8,621 bases of DNA from Mogibacterium sp. (GCA_017434685.1 JAFREV010000111.1:1-8621), one strand, 5' to 3'. Positions 1-6,348 are shown, counted from the first letter of the stretch. The notes: generated by a model from the letters alone, not told the origin. Translations and numbers: made by a program.

Positions 1-1022
1 AGCTGTCCGCCCGATCTGAGAATCTCCTTAATCGGACATCTGCCCTGTACGGCATAGTCAACATCCCATCTCATCTGGGCAGGTATGGACATCTCTACGT
101 CGATAATTCCCTTTACTCTGTTGAAATCAAGATTCCTGAAAGAATCATACGGGAACGGAGAAATCGTAATAGGTCTTATCATGCCGGCTTTGATGCCCTG
201 CGCTCTGAGTTCTCTTATGACCGCTCTCGATATACGCGCGGATATGCCGTACGCCGCAAATACGAGTTCAGCATCGTCCATCATATATTCTTCTACGCGT
301 ACGTCCTTATCCCAGGTCTTGTACATTTCAGCAGCAGCAATATTAACTTCCTCTTGGCCCGTGCCTACGGATCCCGGTCTGCATTTGGCCTGCTGTCCGA
401 GCGGGTGGCCTATGATGGCTCTCGGAAGGAATTTAGCCCTGCAAGCCTCGAGTTCTGCATCTGTTTTCATCTCAGGAAGAACCACCGGCTCCATCATCGT
501 TCCCATAACTCCGTCGGTGAGTATGAGCACCGGGTTTTGATCTCTTTCGGCAAGATCGAATGACTCATATACCATATCCACGCACTCCTGAACCGAGTCA
601 GGTGCGAGCACTATCATTCTGAATCCGCCGTTTCCGGAAGCCTTGGTGGCCTGCATGTAATCCTGCTGGGCAGGCTGGATAGCTCCGATTCCCGGACCGC
701 CTCTCTGTACGTTTACATATACCATCGGTATACGCGCCGACGCACAGTAGGATACGCCTTCGCTGTACAGCGAAATACCGCATGATGAAGACGAGCTCAT
801 GGCTCTTATACCTGTCGATGCAGCACCGTAAAGCATATTCACGGAAGCGACTTCGCTCTCTCCCTGTACGAAAGATCCGCCTACTTCCGGAAGGCGCCTT
901 GCCATATATTCCGGAATCTCATTCTGAGGTGTGATGGGATAGCCTGCAAAGAAGCGGCATCCTGCTCTTACGGCTGCCTCGGCGATAGCCTCGGTGCCCT
1001 TCATAAATACACGTTCTGCCAT
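1..1022 (-). CDS. vorB: 2-ketoisovalerate/2-oxoacid:ferredoxin oxidoreductase alpha subunit VorB (3'-truncated by window edge)
   Basis: This is the alpha subunit (pyrimidine-binding and core domains) of a cytoplasmic 2-oxoacid:ferredoxin oxidoreductase. The enzyme converts a 2-oxoacid and CoA to acyl-CoA, CO2 and reduced ferredoxin. The 340 complete codons in the window open MAERVFMKGTEAIAEAAVRAG and carry the family signature GYPITPQNEIPEY (residues 27-39), whose Thr31 matches the conserved active-site Thr of pyruvate:ferredoxin oxidoreductases. Next come a Ser-rich turn SSSSSCG (76-82) and RGGPGIG (107-113). Family members are about 350 residues, so only the last few codons are missing at the left edge. 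The start is fixed by an AAGGAG box 7-8 bases upstream. The gene lies 14 bases after vorC, so the two are co-transcribed and probably coupled. The overall pattern fits VorB better than KorA or PorA, but true substrate specificity (branched-chain, 2-oxoglutarate or other) cannot be decided here. From memory the usual residue at position 81 is Pro, so Cys81 may be a local variant. Confidence 0.93.
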   Translation of the reverse strand, partial: MAERVFMKGTEAIAEAAVRAGCRFFAGYPITPQNEIPEYMARRLPEVGGSFVQGESEVASVNMLYGAASTGIRAMSSSSSCGISLYSEGVSYCASARIPMVYVNVQRGGPGIGAIQPAQQDYMQATKASGNGGFRMIVLAPDSVQECVDMVYESFDLAERDQNPVLILTDGVMGTMMEPVVLPEMKTDAELEACRAKFLPRAIIGHPLGQQAKCRPGSVGTGQEEVNIAAAEMYKTWDKDVRVEEYMMDDAELVFAAYGISARISRAVIRELRAQGIKAGMIRPITISPFPYDSFRNLDFNRVKGIIDVEMSIPAQMRWDVDYAVQGRCPIKEILRSGGQ

Positions 1023-1036
1023 TTCATTCTCCTTTC

Positions 1037-1240
1037 CTATCTCCATACCTCGATTGCGGATTCAGGGCAAATCTGAGCGCACATCGCACATCCGATGCAG
1101 TCCTCAGGCTTTACCGAAGTCGCGTAGAGGTAACCTTTGGAGTTTACCGCCTCGCCAATCTCAATGCATTTCTTCGGGCACGAGATGACGCAGTAGGAGC
1201 ATGATTTGCAAGCCTCAGCTGTGATTTCGATTCTTGCCAT
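1037..1240 (-). CDS. vorC: 2x[4Fe-4S] ferredoxin-like subunit of the 2-oxoacid oxidoreductase (VorC/KorD type)
   Basis: This 67-residue protein is the small electron-transfer subunit that passes electrons from the TPP-bearing catalytic subunits towards soluble ferredoxin. It has two complete cluster motifs of the CxxCxxCxxxC(P) type: Cys11, 14, 17 and 21 followed by Pro22, and Cys48, 51, 54 and 58 followed by Pro59. An extra Cys25 lies outside the motifs. The protein has no signal peptide or membrane segment. A strong AAGGAGG box lies 6-7 bases before the ATG. The order NTPase, vorC, vorB on one strand, with vorB only 14 bases downstream, identifies it as an oxidoreductase subunit rather than a free ferredoxin. 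The assignment as a dicluster ferredoxin is certain; the exact subunit name depends on the complex. Confidence 0.94.
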   Translation of the reverse strand: MARIEITAEACKSCSYCVISCPKKCIEIGEAVNSKGYLYATSVKPEDCIGCAMCAQICPESAIEVWR

Positions 1241-1280
1241 TAATATTCCTCCTTAAGTTTAAACGTACTTTATCTTTTAT

Positions 1281-1982
1281 TTAATCAACCCATGAATAGG
1301 TTAAGAAGAGGTCTATCGGAACGAGGCTCTTGCCCGTCTTATCTTTGACTTCTTCATAGATATCTTTTCTCACACATGCGCTGTTTACATGCGTATACCC
1401 GTCGAAGAGTTCATTTATCCTCTTGATTCCCTCGAGGAATTCCTCCGGCGTGGTTGCATATCCGAGATTCGGATTGCCGAGTATATAGATGTGGTCGAGT
1501 CTCATGGAACCGAGTATGTGTTTCATGGTGGCGTCTATGGCATCCACGCTCTTGGTCCACGGCCTGTAAGGATTGACTATGTAAACTGGGGCGGAATCAT
1601 CCTTTGAGAGGAGGTCGCTATACGCACCGGCAAACTTGGCCGCCTGATGGCCTCCTCCAATATCCAGCAGTGTGTAGTTTTCGCTCACCAGTGATGCTCT
1701 CACTCCGCCCACCATCACGGGTGCGTCGAGGTACTGGTCCTGATAGTGAATCGTAACTCCACACTTTGCGAATTCCGCCTGCATATCCCGCGATCTGTAC
1801 AGGGGTTTGGTCTGGTCGAGGTCGAAGAGGTCGACTGCCTTGCCCGTCCTCTCGGCAAGCTTTGCCGCAACATTAAGTACGATCTCGCTTTTGCCCGAGC
1901 CCGCTTCTCCGATGAATACGAAATTCTTCTTCTCATCCATCAGCTCTTCGAATGTCTTATCCGCCTCGTAGAATAAGCTCAT
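1281..1982 (-). CDS. P-loop NTPase of unknown role, first gene of the vor operon
   Basis: I do not recognise a named function for this 233-residue cytoplasmic ATPase/GTPase. It has a classical Walker A motif, GEAGSGKS (residues 25-32), with Lys31. A conserved-looking segment DLDQTKPLYRSRD (54-66) fits the position of a switch or nucleotide-sensing loop in SIMIBI-type (MinD/CooC-like) NTPases. A hydrophobic strand ending in LLDIGGG (105-111) has Asp107 as the likely Walker B residue. The second position of the P-loop is Glu, not Lys, so it is not the deviant KGGxGK form. There are no Cys motifs for a cluster of its own and no membrane segments. The ATG is preceded by AAAGGGAG with a 3-base gap, closer than ideal. 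The gene ends 40 bases before vorC with no visible terminator, so it should share the vor transcript. A role in assembly, cofactor loading or regulation of the oxidoreductase is inferred from position only. Confidence 0.8.
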   Translation of the reverse strand: MSLFYEADKTFEELMDEKKNFVFIGEAGSGKSEIVLNVAAKLAERTGKAVDLFDLDQTKPLYRSRDMQAEFAKCGVTIHYQDQYLDAPVMVGGVRASLVSENYTLLDIGGGHQAAKFAGAYSDLLSKDDSAPVYIVNPYRPWTKSVDAIDATMKHILGSMRLDHIYILGNPNLGYATTPEEFLEGIKRINELFDGYTHVNSACVRKDIYEEVKDKTGKSLVPIDLFLTYSWVD

Positions 1983-1996
1983 AATCTCCCTTTTAC

Positions 1997-2032
1997 AAAA
2001 ACAAGCTGTCCCATGGGAATTATGGAGCAGCT
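1997..2032 (-). terminator. Terminator-like hairpin in the leader of the NTPase-vor operon (possible attenuator)
   Basis: On the minus strand, AGCTG (2032-2028) pairs with CAGCT (2008-2004), and TCCAT (2026-2022) pairs with the ATGGGA segment (2014-2009) with one bulged base on each side. This gives about 10 base pairs around a 7-base loop. The stem is followed by TG and a run of five T (2001-1997). It lies between the predicted promoter and the ribosome binding site of the gene starting at 1982, where a terminator would act as an attenuator. The loop contains TTCCC, complementary to GGGAA at 2048-2044 upstream, so an alternative fold is possible. The stem is imperfect and the U-run short, so confidence is moderate. 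Confidence 0.4.
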
Positions 2033-2064
2033 GATTCGATATTTTCCCTCGATTTACCCCTATT

Positions 2065-2094
2065 TTTATACTATAAAAGCACGCTAAAAAGCAA
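2065..2094 (-). promoter_or_regulatory. Predicted promoter of the NTPase-vorC-vorB operon
   Basis: On the minus strand TTGCTT (2094-2089) and TATAAA (2070-2065) are separated by 18 bases, matching 4 of 6 and 5 of 6 consensus positions of a housekeeping sigma factor promoter. Transcription would begin near 2058 and give a leader of about 75 bases containing the terminator-like hairpin. The prediction is by eye. Confidence 0.45.
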
Positions 2095-2160
2095 GCCTGC
2101 GGGATGTCTTGACGTGTATTTTTTATGCTCTCTGAACCCGTTCATTTTTTGCATTTTAAT

Positions 2161-2189
2161 TTGCATTATTATTTGTTATGTTTTATATC
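2161..2189 (+). promoter_or_regulatory. Possible promoter of the glycosyltransferase gene in an AT-rich divergent region
   Basis: TTGCAT (2161-2166) and TATATC (2184-2189) are separated by 17 bases, a weak match to the consensus. A second copy of TTGCATT lies 12 bases upstream (2149-2155), making a short direct repeat. A further -10-like TATTAT (2210-2215) ends 6 bases before the ATG at 2222. The rest of 1983-2221 holds no open reading frame I would support, only this control sequence and the opposing promoter and leader. Confidence 0.25.
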
Positions 2190-2221
2190 CTTAACACTCA
2201 CATCAATAGTATTATCTGTGC

Positions 2222-3559
2222 ATGAAAATTCTAAACATAACAGCACAGAAGCCGCACTCCACCGGAAGCGGCACTTACTTAACAGAACTCGTGAACGCAT
2301 TCGACAGAGCAGGCCATACGCAGGCCGTCGTTTGCGGCATATACATTGATGACACGGTTGAATTTCCGAGCGGCGTTGCTTGTTACCCGGTATTCTTTAC
2401 CGATAACATCATCTCTTTCGACAGGAACTACACGTCTCCTGCCGAAGCATCGGATGAACTCTTTGCAAGCTGTAAGAAAAATGTCAGCATCCCGAGTGCC
2501 GATTCAAACGCACTCCCGTTTGCCATAACGGGGATGTCCGACATCATGCCATATCATTCGACGAGATACAGAGATCTCACACCGTATATGATCGCGCAAT
2601 TCGAGGACGCTTTTATCTCGACGATAAGGCGTGCCGTCGAAGACCTTGAGCCGGATCTCATCATCTGTCATCACCTCTTCCTGCTCACATCACTGGTCAG
2701 GAAGCATTTCCCGAGGAACAGGATAATCGGCATTTCGCACGGTATCGATCTCAGACAGATGGTTAATTGCAGGGAACTCGGAGATATGATTAAGCCGTAC
2801 ATCGACAAACTTGATCTCGTGTACGCCCTGCATGATGAGCAGAAAAAACAGATCCTCGAAATATTCGACATCGACGAAGGCCGTGTCGATGTCATCGGAA
2901 GCGGATATAATGCAGCCCTCTTTAACACCGAGGGACGCAAGAACAGGCTTCCGGGCGAGCCTCTGAGAATAACTTATGCAGGTAAGATAAGCAGACCGAA
3001 AGGTGTACCTGAGCTCTTGAAAGCTATGTCTACGGTCTGCAGGAAATATATGGACAGAACGGGAGATATCGGCGAGATCATGCTTCCGTTTGAGCTCACT
3101 CTCGCCGGAGGTTGCCAGGATGAGACACTCAAACCTTTCCTGGATAATTTACCTCCGTATGTGAAATGGCTCGGGCAGATCCCGCAGCCCGCCCTGGCGG
3201 AGCTGCTGAGGCAGACGGACATATTCGTCCTGCCGTCGTACTTTGAAGGTCTGCCTCTGGTGCTGATCGAAGCGATGGCATCGGGAGCACTCCCGATCAG
3301 CACAGATCTGCCGGGAGTAAAAGGCTGGATTGATTCCAACATAGACAACCCAAATGTCATATATTTACCGATGCCTCAGATGAGCAGTATAGATGAACCT
3401 ACAGAGAGTGGCCGCAAGGCACTGACGGACAATCTCACCCAGGCACTCGCATCGCTCATAGATCTGATGGAATTCAAGAGGCTTGACATACCTGCTCCTG
3501 ACACAAGCCGCATCACATGGGATGCTCTGGCAGGACATATAATCGGATCAAAAAATTAA
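2222..3559 (+). CDS. Glycosyltransferase family 4 (GT-B fold), substrate unknown
   Basis: This 445-residue cytoplasmic or membrane-peripheral retaining glycosyltransferase transfers a sugar from a nucleotide-sugar donor. The N-terminal acceptor half begins MKILNITAQK and has the glycine-rich STGSGTYLTEL loop (13-23) typical of GT4 enzymes. SHGID (172-176) fits the domain-boundary His region. The C-terminal donor half has YAGKISRPKG (252-261), where Lys255 and Lys260 lie in the conserved basic donor-phosphate region, and the EX7E motif with Glu342 and Glu350 in EGLPLVLIEAMASG. Length is somewhat above the usual 370-420, with an inserted segment at about 60-110. No transmembrane segment is seen. 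No Shine-Dalgarno sequence precedes the ATG, and an in-frame stop at 2207-2209 excludes an earlier start. It is followed 72-93 bases later by the aldolase on the same strand. The fold and class are secure; donor, acceptor and pathway are not known. Confidence 0.9.
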   Translation: MKILNITAQKPHSTGSGTYLTELVNAFDRAGHTQAVVCGIYIDDTVEFPSGVACYPVFFTDNIISFDRNYTSPAEASDELFASCKKNVSIPSADSNALPFAITGMSDIMPYHSTRYRDLTPYMIAQFEDAFISTIRRAVEDLEPDLIICHHLFLLTSLVRKHFPRNRIIGISHGIDLRQMVNCRELGDMIKPYIDKLDLVYALHDEQKKQILEIFDIDEGRVDVIGSGYNAALFNTEGRKNRLPGEPLRITYAGKISRPKGVPELLKAMSTVCRKYMDRTGDIGEIMLPFELTLAGGCQDETLKPFLDNLPPYVKWLGQIPQPALAELLRQTDIFVLPSYFEGLPLVLIEAMASGALPISTDLPGVKGWIDSNIDNPNVIYLPMPQMSSIDEPTESGRKALTDNLTQALASLIDLMEFKRLDIPAPDTSRITWDALAGHIIGSKN

Positions 3560-3579
3560 TCTGTCGTTCAGACAATCTT

Positions 3580-3602
3580 CACAGAATTTTCAAAGCTCTG
3601 TG
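3580..3602 (+). promoter_or_regulatory. Inverted repeat over the -35 region of the aldolase gene (candidate operator)
   Basis: CACAGA (3580-3585) and TCTGTG (3597-3602) form a perfect 6-base inverted repeat with an 11-base spacer. No T-run follows, so it does not look like a terminator for the glycosyltransferase. It overlaps the place where a -35 element would lie for the -10 box at 3621-3626, consistent with a regulator site. Repeats this short also occur by chance. Confidence 0.25.
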
Positions 3603-3620
3603 TTAGTATGAATCTCGATT

Positions 3621-3626
3621 TATAAT
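3621..3626 (+). promoter_or_regulatory. Perfect -10 box (TATAAT) for the aldolase gene
   Basis: A consensus TATAAT lies 26 bases before the preferred ATG at 3653 and 5 bases before the upstream ATG at 3632. No recognisable TTGACA-like element is present 16-18 bases upstream, and there is no extended TG motif. If transcription starts 6-7 bases downstream of the box, the upstream ATG would sit at or across the transcript's 5' end. This favours the ATG at 3653 as the true start. Confidence 0.4.
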
Positions 3627-3642
3627 CTTAAATGGGTATTTC

Positions 3643-3646
3643 GGAG
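3643..3646 (+). promoter_or_regulatory. Ribosome binding site that decides the aldolase start
   Basis: GGAG within CGGAGAG lies 6 bases before the ATG at 3653. The alternative in-frame ATG at 3632 has only AT-rich sequence and a -10 box upstream and no Shine-Dalgarno sequence. Confidence 0.6.
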
Positions 3647-3652
3647 AGTATT

Positions 3653-4828
3653 ATGGACTACGAACTGGGAAGCCTGCTTTTGAGCAATGCACTCAAAGGC
3701 TTTCACGGAAAATTTAAAAAGATGTACGGTCAGATTGCACTCAGACTCGATGGTGAAACCTATCTGACCACCGGTGGCACAAAAGCCCTTTCCGACATCA
3801 CCGAGGACTATTTCGAAGTCTGTGATATCAATACAGGCGACCTCGGAGAAATATTCAGATACAGGAAAGATATAAACGCCATCATTTTCGGCTGCTCGTA
3901 CGACGCCGTTCAGGCCTCCGAAAGAGACAGCGACATACCCGTTTCTCTTGAAGACATGGCTATGATCGCAGGCCCTTATCTTAAAATCATCCCGGACGCA
4001 TCACCTGCAAACATACTTGAAGCAATCAAAGACTCCGGTGTTTGCCTTATAAAAGGAATCGGAGCTCTTTCCGCATGCAGCAATCTCAAGAAAGCAGTTG
4101 CCGCAGTTCAGATTGCCGAAAAGGAGTGCGAAGCCGTTAATCACGGAGAACTCCTCGGAGGTTGCAAGCCCTTGATACCTTCAATTGCCTCCGCTTGCAG
4201 GGATAGTTTCATCAACGATTACACAAACAGAAACGAAGATGCTTCCGTTCCGTTCGTTGGATTTGACGAGGACGAATTCGCTCTCAGAAACCAACTGATA
4301 GAATACGGAAAGGATCTGGTCAGAAAGGACCTGTCCTACGGTTCATGGGGAAACCTTTCCGTCAAATTAAATGATGACGAGATGCTCATCACCCCGTCAT
4401 CGATGGATTATTTTGAAATAAAGATTGAAGATATAGTCAAGGTCAACATAAATACACTTGAGTACGGAGACCAGCGAGTACCGAGCAGCGAAGCTCCTAT
4501 GCACGCCATGATCTACAGAAGATTCAGCGATGCATCTTCCGTAATTCACACGCATTCAAATGCCATTTCGGTATTTGCCGCATGTGAGGCCGGCTTTGCC
4601 ATCGAAGAGCAGTCGCTCAAAGAGCTAATCGGTGACATTCGACTCACAAGATACGAAGAAGCCGGATCGAATGCACTCGCAGCTGCCGTATGTGATACTC
4701 TGTACAATACTCACGCATGCATCATCCCTCATCACGGTGCCGTATTCTACGGACCGTCCCTCGATGTGGTGTTTGCCATAGCCGAGGCTGTGGAGATGAG
4801 AGCACGCAATCTTCTTAACTTTGACTAA
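3653..4828 (+). CDS. Two-domain class II aldolase/adducin-family protein with an inactive N-terminal copy
   Basis: This is a 391-residue protein (398 if read from the ATG at 3632). The C-terminal half (about 205-391) is a class II, metal-dependent aldolase of the L-fuculose-phosphate aldolase family. It shows GNLS (233-236), TPSS (247-250) for phosphate binding, Glu280 in SSEAPMH as the likely catalytic acid/base, the metal ligands His299 and His301 in HTHS, and a third His361 in PHHG. Such enzymes cleave or form sugar phosphates via an enediolate such as dihydroxyacetone phosphate. The N-terminal half (about 5-160) can be aligned to the same fold, but the HTHS position reads FGCS (79-82), PHHG reads KGIG (134-137), and the catalytic Glu segment is absent. 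It therefore looks like a pseudo-enzyme domain. No signal peptide or membrane helix is seen. The gene may be co-transcribed with the glycosyltransferase, but it also has its own -10 box. Substrate is unknown. Confidence 0.85.
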   Translation: MDYELGSLLLSNALKGFHGKFKKMYGQIALRLDGETYLTTGGTKALSDITEDYFEVCDINTGDLGEIFRYRKDINAIIFGCSYDAVQASERDSDIPVSLEDMAMIAGPYLKIIPDASPANILEAIKDSGVCLIKGIGALSACSNLKKAVAAVQIAEKECEAVNHGELLGGCKPLIPSIASACRDSFINDYTNRNEDASVPFVGFDEDEFALRNQLIEYGKDLVRKDLSYGSWGNLSVKLNDDEMLITPSSMDYFEIKIEDIVKVNINTLEYGDQRVPSSEAPMHAMIYRRFSDASSVIHTHSNAISVFAACEAGFAIEEQSLKELIGDIRLTRYEEAGSNALAAAVCDTLYNTHACIIPHHGAVFYGPSLDVVFAIAEAVEMRARNLLNFD

Positions 4829-4854
4829 ATATGCAGGAATACACCCTCCATTAG
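4825..4854 (-). pseudogene. Relic of an mgtE 3' end (last nine codons plus stop)
   Basis: Read on the minus strand, this segment encodes LMEGVFLHI followed by TAG. The intact mgtE gene directly to its right ends LMAGIFLHI followed by TAA. Seven of nine residues are identical, and the two changes are Ala to Glu and Ile to Val. Of the six codons that differ, three are synonymous and one is a stop-for-stop change. Homology stops abruptly just upstream. Its stop codon overlaps the aldolase stop codon on the other strand. It is best read as the tail of a diverged mgtE left behind by gene replacement or duplication. Confidence 0.6.
4826..4853. repeat. Imperfect direct repeat, copy 1 (28 bases)
   Basis: Copy 1 of a 28-base repeat whose second copy starts 41 bases later. 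The first 11 bases, TAAATATGCAG, are identical, and 23 of 28 positions match overall. It occupies most of the intergenic gap between the aldolase and mgtE. Confidence 0.7.
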
Positions 4855-4865
4855 AATAGTCTGTC

Positions 4866-6269
4866 TTAAATATGCAGAAAGATTCCCGCCATTAAGAAAT
4901 AAGTAGTAAGAGATATCATATCAGTGATAGACGCCATCATAGGCCCTGCCATAAGCGCAGGGTCTATTCCTATTTTTTTGGCTAACATAGGAAGCATAGA
5001 GCCTATCAGTTTCGCAATTATAACGATGAGTATCATAGATACGCATACCGTAACAGCAACCATAGGCGGATTGTGATCGAGATGCACGATTCTGAAATAG
5101 TTGAGCACTGAAAGGCAGCATCCCACTATAATTCCGACGCGTATTTCTTTCCACATAACCTTAAAGTAATCGCGCAGTTCTATCTCGCCTGTAGCCATAC
5201 CGCGGATAACGAGCGTCGATGACTGAGATCCCGAGTTACCGCCAGTTCCCATCAACATAGGCATGTATATTACAAGCGAAATAACTGCAGACATTGCATC
5301 CTCGAACCCTGCGAGTATTCCTCCGGTAATGAAATATGAACACATAAGGAGGAAAAGCCACGGCAACCTCGCTTTAACGTGCTGCCAAACGGACATATCG
5401 AGATACTCTCTGTCCGTCGTATCGATAACGCCTCCCATACGCTCGATATCCTCTGTAACCTCTTCTTCGATTACGTCGAGGATGTCGTCTACGGTGACTA
5501 TACCGACGAGTCTGAACTCGTTATCTACTACCGGAATTGCCAGATAACCGTATCTGGTGAAGAGTTCCGATACCTCCTCCTGGTCATCATCCACATGAGC
5601 GACCACGGGATCGTCCACCATCAGGTCTCCGACTATCGCGTCATCCGGCGCAATTACCAGCGCTCTGAGAGAGATAACGCCTATCAGTTTGCGTCCGCGG
5701 TCCAGCACATAGCAGGTATAAATGGTCTCTCTGTCGAGGCCGACCTTTTGGATGTGTTCGAGGGCCTCTCTTACGGTATCCGTCTTTTTGAGGTTGATGT
5801 ACTCCGGCGTCATCAGAGCGCCCGCGGAGTCCTCTTTATATTTCAGGAAGGTGTTTATAAGCCTTCTCTCACTCTTCGGAGTTTTATCCAATATCTTATC
5901 AACGATATTGGAAGGCAGCTCCTCGAGTACGTCGATCATGTCGTCGAAGTCGAGCTCATCGAGAATATATTTGATTTCGGGATCGGTGATGATATTTATG
6001 ATATCGATCTGATCGTCTACGGATAACTCTGCGAAGACATCTACGCTTATGTCTTTTGGGAGCGCTCTAAAGAGAACCACCATTCGCTGGAGATCGAACT
6101 TACGCCTGATGTCCACAAGCATCTCGGCAATCTCAACTTCATTATGTTTGAGAAGCTCGTCTCTGCAATGGAAGTATTTCTTCTCTTCGAGAAGTTCAAA
6201 TATCTTTTCGATAGTCTCGTCGTATGCCTGATCCATCTCAACGACAGGACTTACGTTTTCCATACCCAT
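4866..6269 (-). CDS. mgtE: Magnesium transporter/channel MgtE
   Basis: MgtE is a homodimeric, cytoplasmic-membrane Mg2+ channel gated by intracellular Mg2+ bound to its soluble domains. The 467-residue protein has the full architecture. An N-terminal superhelical domain (about 20-140) is followed by a tandem CBS pair (about 150-207 and 214-272, opening SAGALMTPEY), an acidic connecting or plug helix (about 265-300) and five membrane helices (about 302-322, 327-345, 376-395, 403-424 and 438-466). The pore signature P337-MLMGTGGNSGSQ-349 is intact. Asp450, 17 residues before the C-terminus, corresponds by position to the pore aspartate known from the Thermus enzyme. The start is supported by a perfect AGGAGG box 8 bases upstream (6278-6283). 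The gene converges on the aldolase with only 37 bases between the stops and no clear terminator. No M-box-sized leader is present, so gating by the CBS domains may be the main control. Confidence 0.95.
   Translation of the reverse strand: MGMENVSPVVEMDQAYDETIEKIFELLEEKKYFHCRDELLKHNEVEIAEMLVDIRRKFDLQRMVVLFRALPKDISVDVFAELSVDDQIDIINIITDPEIKYILDELDFDDMIDVLEELPSNIVDKILDKTPKSERRLINTFLKYKEDSAGALMTPEYINLKKTDTVREALEHIQKVGLDRETIYTCYVLDRGRKLIGVISLRALVIAPDDAIVGDLMVDDPVVAHVDDDQEEVSELFTRYGYLAIPVVDNEFRLVGIVTVDDILDVIEEEVTEDIERMGGVIDTTDREYLDMSVWQHVKARLPWLFLLMCSYFITGGILAGFEDAMSAVISLVIYMPMLMGTGGNSGSQSSTLVIRGMATGEIELRDYFKVMWKEIRVGIIVGCCLSVLNYFRIVHLDHNPPMVAVTVCVSMILIVIIAKLIGSMLPMLAKKIGIDPALMAGPMMASITDMISLTTYFLMAGIFLHI
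4867..4894. repeat. Imperfect direct repeat, copy 2 (inside the mgtE 3' end)
   Basis: Copy 2 of the 28-base repeat. It forms the final codons of the intact mgtE gene, which shows that the repeat is coding in origin. Confidence 0.7.
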
Positions 6270-6316
6270 TGGTCCACCCTCCTTTCTGCTTATTACCTAA
6301 TCGTTCAACCTATTCT

Positions 6317-6345
6317 ACTATAACTAAATAGGACTTCTTCGTAAA
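6317..6345 (-). promoter_or_regulatory. Predicted mgtE promoter
   Basis: On the minus strand TTTACG (6345-6340) and TATAGT (6322-6317) are separated by exactly 17 bases. Transcription would begin near 6310 and give a leader of about 40 bases before the ATG at 6269. That is too short for a magnesium M-box riboswitch. Confidence 0.45.
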
Positions 6346-6348
6346 AAT

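Noticed and set aside
85..540. A 151-codon open frame on the plus strand opposite vorB
   Set aside because: vorB is clearly coding through this stretch with conserved motifs; the plus-strand translation is a shadow.
1257..1264. GTTTAAAC palindrome between the NTPase gene and vorC as an operator
   Set aside because: An 8-base AT-rich palindrome is expected by chance, it lies next to the vorC ribosome binding site, and no promoter is visible.
2974..3360. A 128-codon open frame on the minus strand inside the glycosyltransferase gene
   Set aside because: It overlaps the EX7E donor domain of the real gene and has no motif of its own.
3562..3574. TGTC-N5-GACA hairpin after the glycosyltransferase stop as a terminator
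   Set aside because: The stem is only four base pairs and no T-run follows.
3632..3652. Upstream in-frame ATG of the aldolase as the true start
   Set aside because: It has no Shine-Dalgarno sequence and lies 5 bases after a perfect -10 box, so it would be at the very 5' end of the transcript. The ATG at 3653 has GGAG at good spacing.
4829..4865. Bidirectional terminator between the aldolase and mgtE
   Set aside because: I found no GC-rich stem or flanking T-runs in the gap; it is filled by the mgtE-tail repeat.
5379..6026. A 215-codon open frame on the plus strand opposite mgtE
   Set aside because: It lies wholly antisense to a well-supported gene, its translation shows no recognisable motif, and it has no ribosome binding site. 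Codon bias of mgtE explains the lack of stops.
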